Of a DNA stretch of 54,375 bases, positions 53,636 to 54,375 are shown piece after piece. The DNA is from Flavobacteriaceae bacterium (lineage in GTDB: Bacteria > Bacteroidota > Bacteroidia > Flavobacteriales > Flavobacteriaceae): the NCBI GenBank assembly GCA_023264015.1, contig JALQTJ010000007.1:1-54375 (forward strand), in the 5' to 3' direction. Below the pieces are notes generated by a model. It ran no database searches and had not been told where the DNA came from. It saw only the letters and a list, made by a program, of their open reading frames with translations. Both the position numbers and the translations under genes were made by a program. Within the stretch, counting starts at the first letter, position 1. Every line of letters starts with the position of its first letter.

Positions 53636-54375
53636 ATGAGAACGCTACTGTTTACCCTGTTTGTTATGATCACCACATCGGTTTGGGCTGATCAGGGGGC
53701 TATCTCTGTTGTGAATCCAGGTCCTCTCGCAAAGCTCGATAAAGAGATGCAGCAGCAGACGAATGACTATCGTTTGGCACTGGGTGCGGTAGTGAAGATC
53801 AATCGTACCATTCGTATTGGTAACGAGATGCGCCTATCCGGTGAGTTGAGTCGAGTGACCTGGGAGTATCCTAAGTCTCATGAGCCTGCAGAGGCGCTTG
53901 AGTCAGTGCGTGAGCAGCTTCTTGCTGTTGGCGCTGAGCTGTTATTTGAGTGTGAAGGTCGAGATTGTGGTGCCAGCAATATCTGGGCAAATGATCTGTT
54001 CCAAAATCCAGCTCTCTATGGTCGTGATGATTTTCAACGTTATGTAGCACTGCAGCTCAATGGCGACTTCTACTCAATCTACGCTAACCGTCGCGGCAAT
54101 CAGCGCGTTTACCTGCATATAGATCAGATAAAACAGGGTAGTGATACCACAGCGTGGATCAATCTTTTGAGTGAGCGTGGCTGGGTGAAGCTACCCGATC
54201 TCAAAGAGACCACCGTGAATCAGCTCGCTACAATGTTGAAAGCATCCACAAGTGTTATCCGTCTTGTTGGGCATCAGGCGGGATTGGATCAATCCCTAGC
54301 ACAGCGCGAGTCTGAGGCGATGGTAGATCAACTGGCAGAAAAACTTATTGCGGCTGGAGTATCGAAAGATGCGAT
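53636..54375 (+). CDS. DUF4892 domain protein of gammaproteobacterial type, partial
   Basis: The frame opens with ATG at 53636, preceded by a GAGAG ribosome-binding site unlike the rest of the window, and continues to the right edge (246 codons). A signal peptide (1-18, ending VWA) is followed by a DUF4892 domain with CEGRDCGASN-IWANDLF (106-122) and LYGRDDFQRYVA. The end begins to resemble an OmpA-like C-terminal segment (RLVGHQAGLDQSLAQRE). The family is known mainly from Gammaproteobacteria such as Pseudomonas and Marinobacter. Codons use CTG and CAG far more than the flavobacterial part. Confidence 0.8.
   Translation, partial: MRTLLFTLFVMITTSVWADQGAISVVNPGPLAKLDKEMQQQTNDYRLALGAVVKINRTIRIGNEMRLSGELSRVTWEYPKSHEPAEALESVREQLLAVGAELLFECEGRDCGASNIWANDLFQNPALYGRDDFQRYVALQLNGDFYSIYANRRGNQRVYLHIDQIKQGSDTTAWINLLSERGWVKLPDLKETTVNQLATMLKASTSVIRLVGHQAGLDQSLAQRESEAMVDQLAEKLIAAGVSKDA

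Noticed and set aside
53545-54375. Horizontal acquisition of a DUF4892 gene by the flavobacterium
   Set aside because: No mobile element, tRNA or repeat at the boundary, and the boundary cuts through an isochorismate synthase gene while retaining the tail of another foreign ORF; a contig misjoin explains all of this.

Overview
The window is a housekeeping segment of a Bacteroidota genome, almost certainly order Flavobacteriales and probably marine. The signs are: no Shine-Dalgarno sites ahead of most genes; many upstream -7 boxes of the Bacteroidota form TAnnTTTG; a fused ResB-CcsA cytochrome c assembly protein; bacillithiol genes bshA and bshB1; Bacteroidota-style LptD and MlaD/MCE genes; and lineage families such as DUF4290, START-like and PG_1098-type methyltransferases. 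No CRISPR array, transposase, integrase, phage or defence locus is visible. The species cannot be named from the sequence alone.

Layout. 1-3951 (minus): rRNA/tRNA modification genes (a PG_1098-type methyltransferase cut by the window edge, an AI-2E family permease, rsmE, tsaD). 3979-11116 (plus): a TamB-like envelope protein, then pfkA, gap and an N-acetylglucosamine-kinase-like gene. 11134-21884: an envelope block, with ridA and lptD on minus and, divergently on plus, a cell-wall amidase, an MlaD/MCE protein, a membrane Fe-S protein plus a CCG-domain partner, a small protein of unknown role and a GH3-serine hydrolase fusion. 21923-31275: bshA, UDP-glucuronate synthesis and epimerisation, an MFS transporter, mnmE, dnaN, a SAM hydrolase and phoH. 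31282-40319: purC, csp, tRNA-Met, a START-like protein, a decayed class-IV aminotransferase, HU, fmt, recQ, a P-loop kinase, DUF493, DUF4290 and murA.

40321-44410 (minus) looks like a light-response cluster: SRPBCC, SDR and photolyase form a tight operon behind a promoter with a 10-bp perfect inverted repeat, followed by a pirin and a BLUF blue-light sensor. 44412-50193 carries maf, kdsC-like and DUF2520 genes (minus), then ccsA-resB and bshB1 (plus). 50261-53572 holds tRNA-His, an M28 peptidase lipoprotein, a secreted unknown, a MenI-like thioesterase and the first ~80 codons of an isochorismate synthase.

The last ~830 bases do not belong with the rest. The isochorismate synthase reading frame breaks off near 53545. 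It is followed by the tail of an unrelated ORF and then a DUF4892 gene of gammaproteobacterial type with a purine-rich ribosome-binding site. This is best read as a chimeric contig join.

I found no clearly new multi-gene system. The most informative signals are the chimeric end, the light cluster with its palindromic promoter and an SDR lacking its catalytic Tyr, several probable leaderless promoters, a structured element between csp and tRNA-Met, and a few enzymes with altered catalytic residues.
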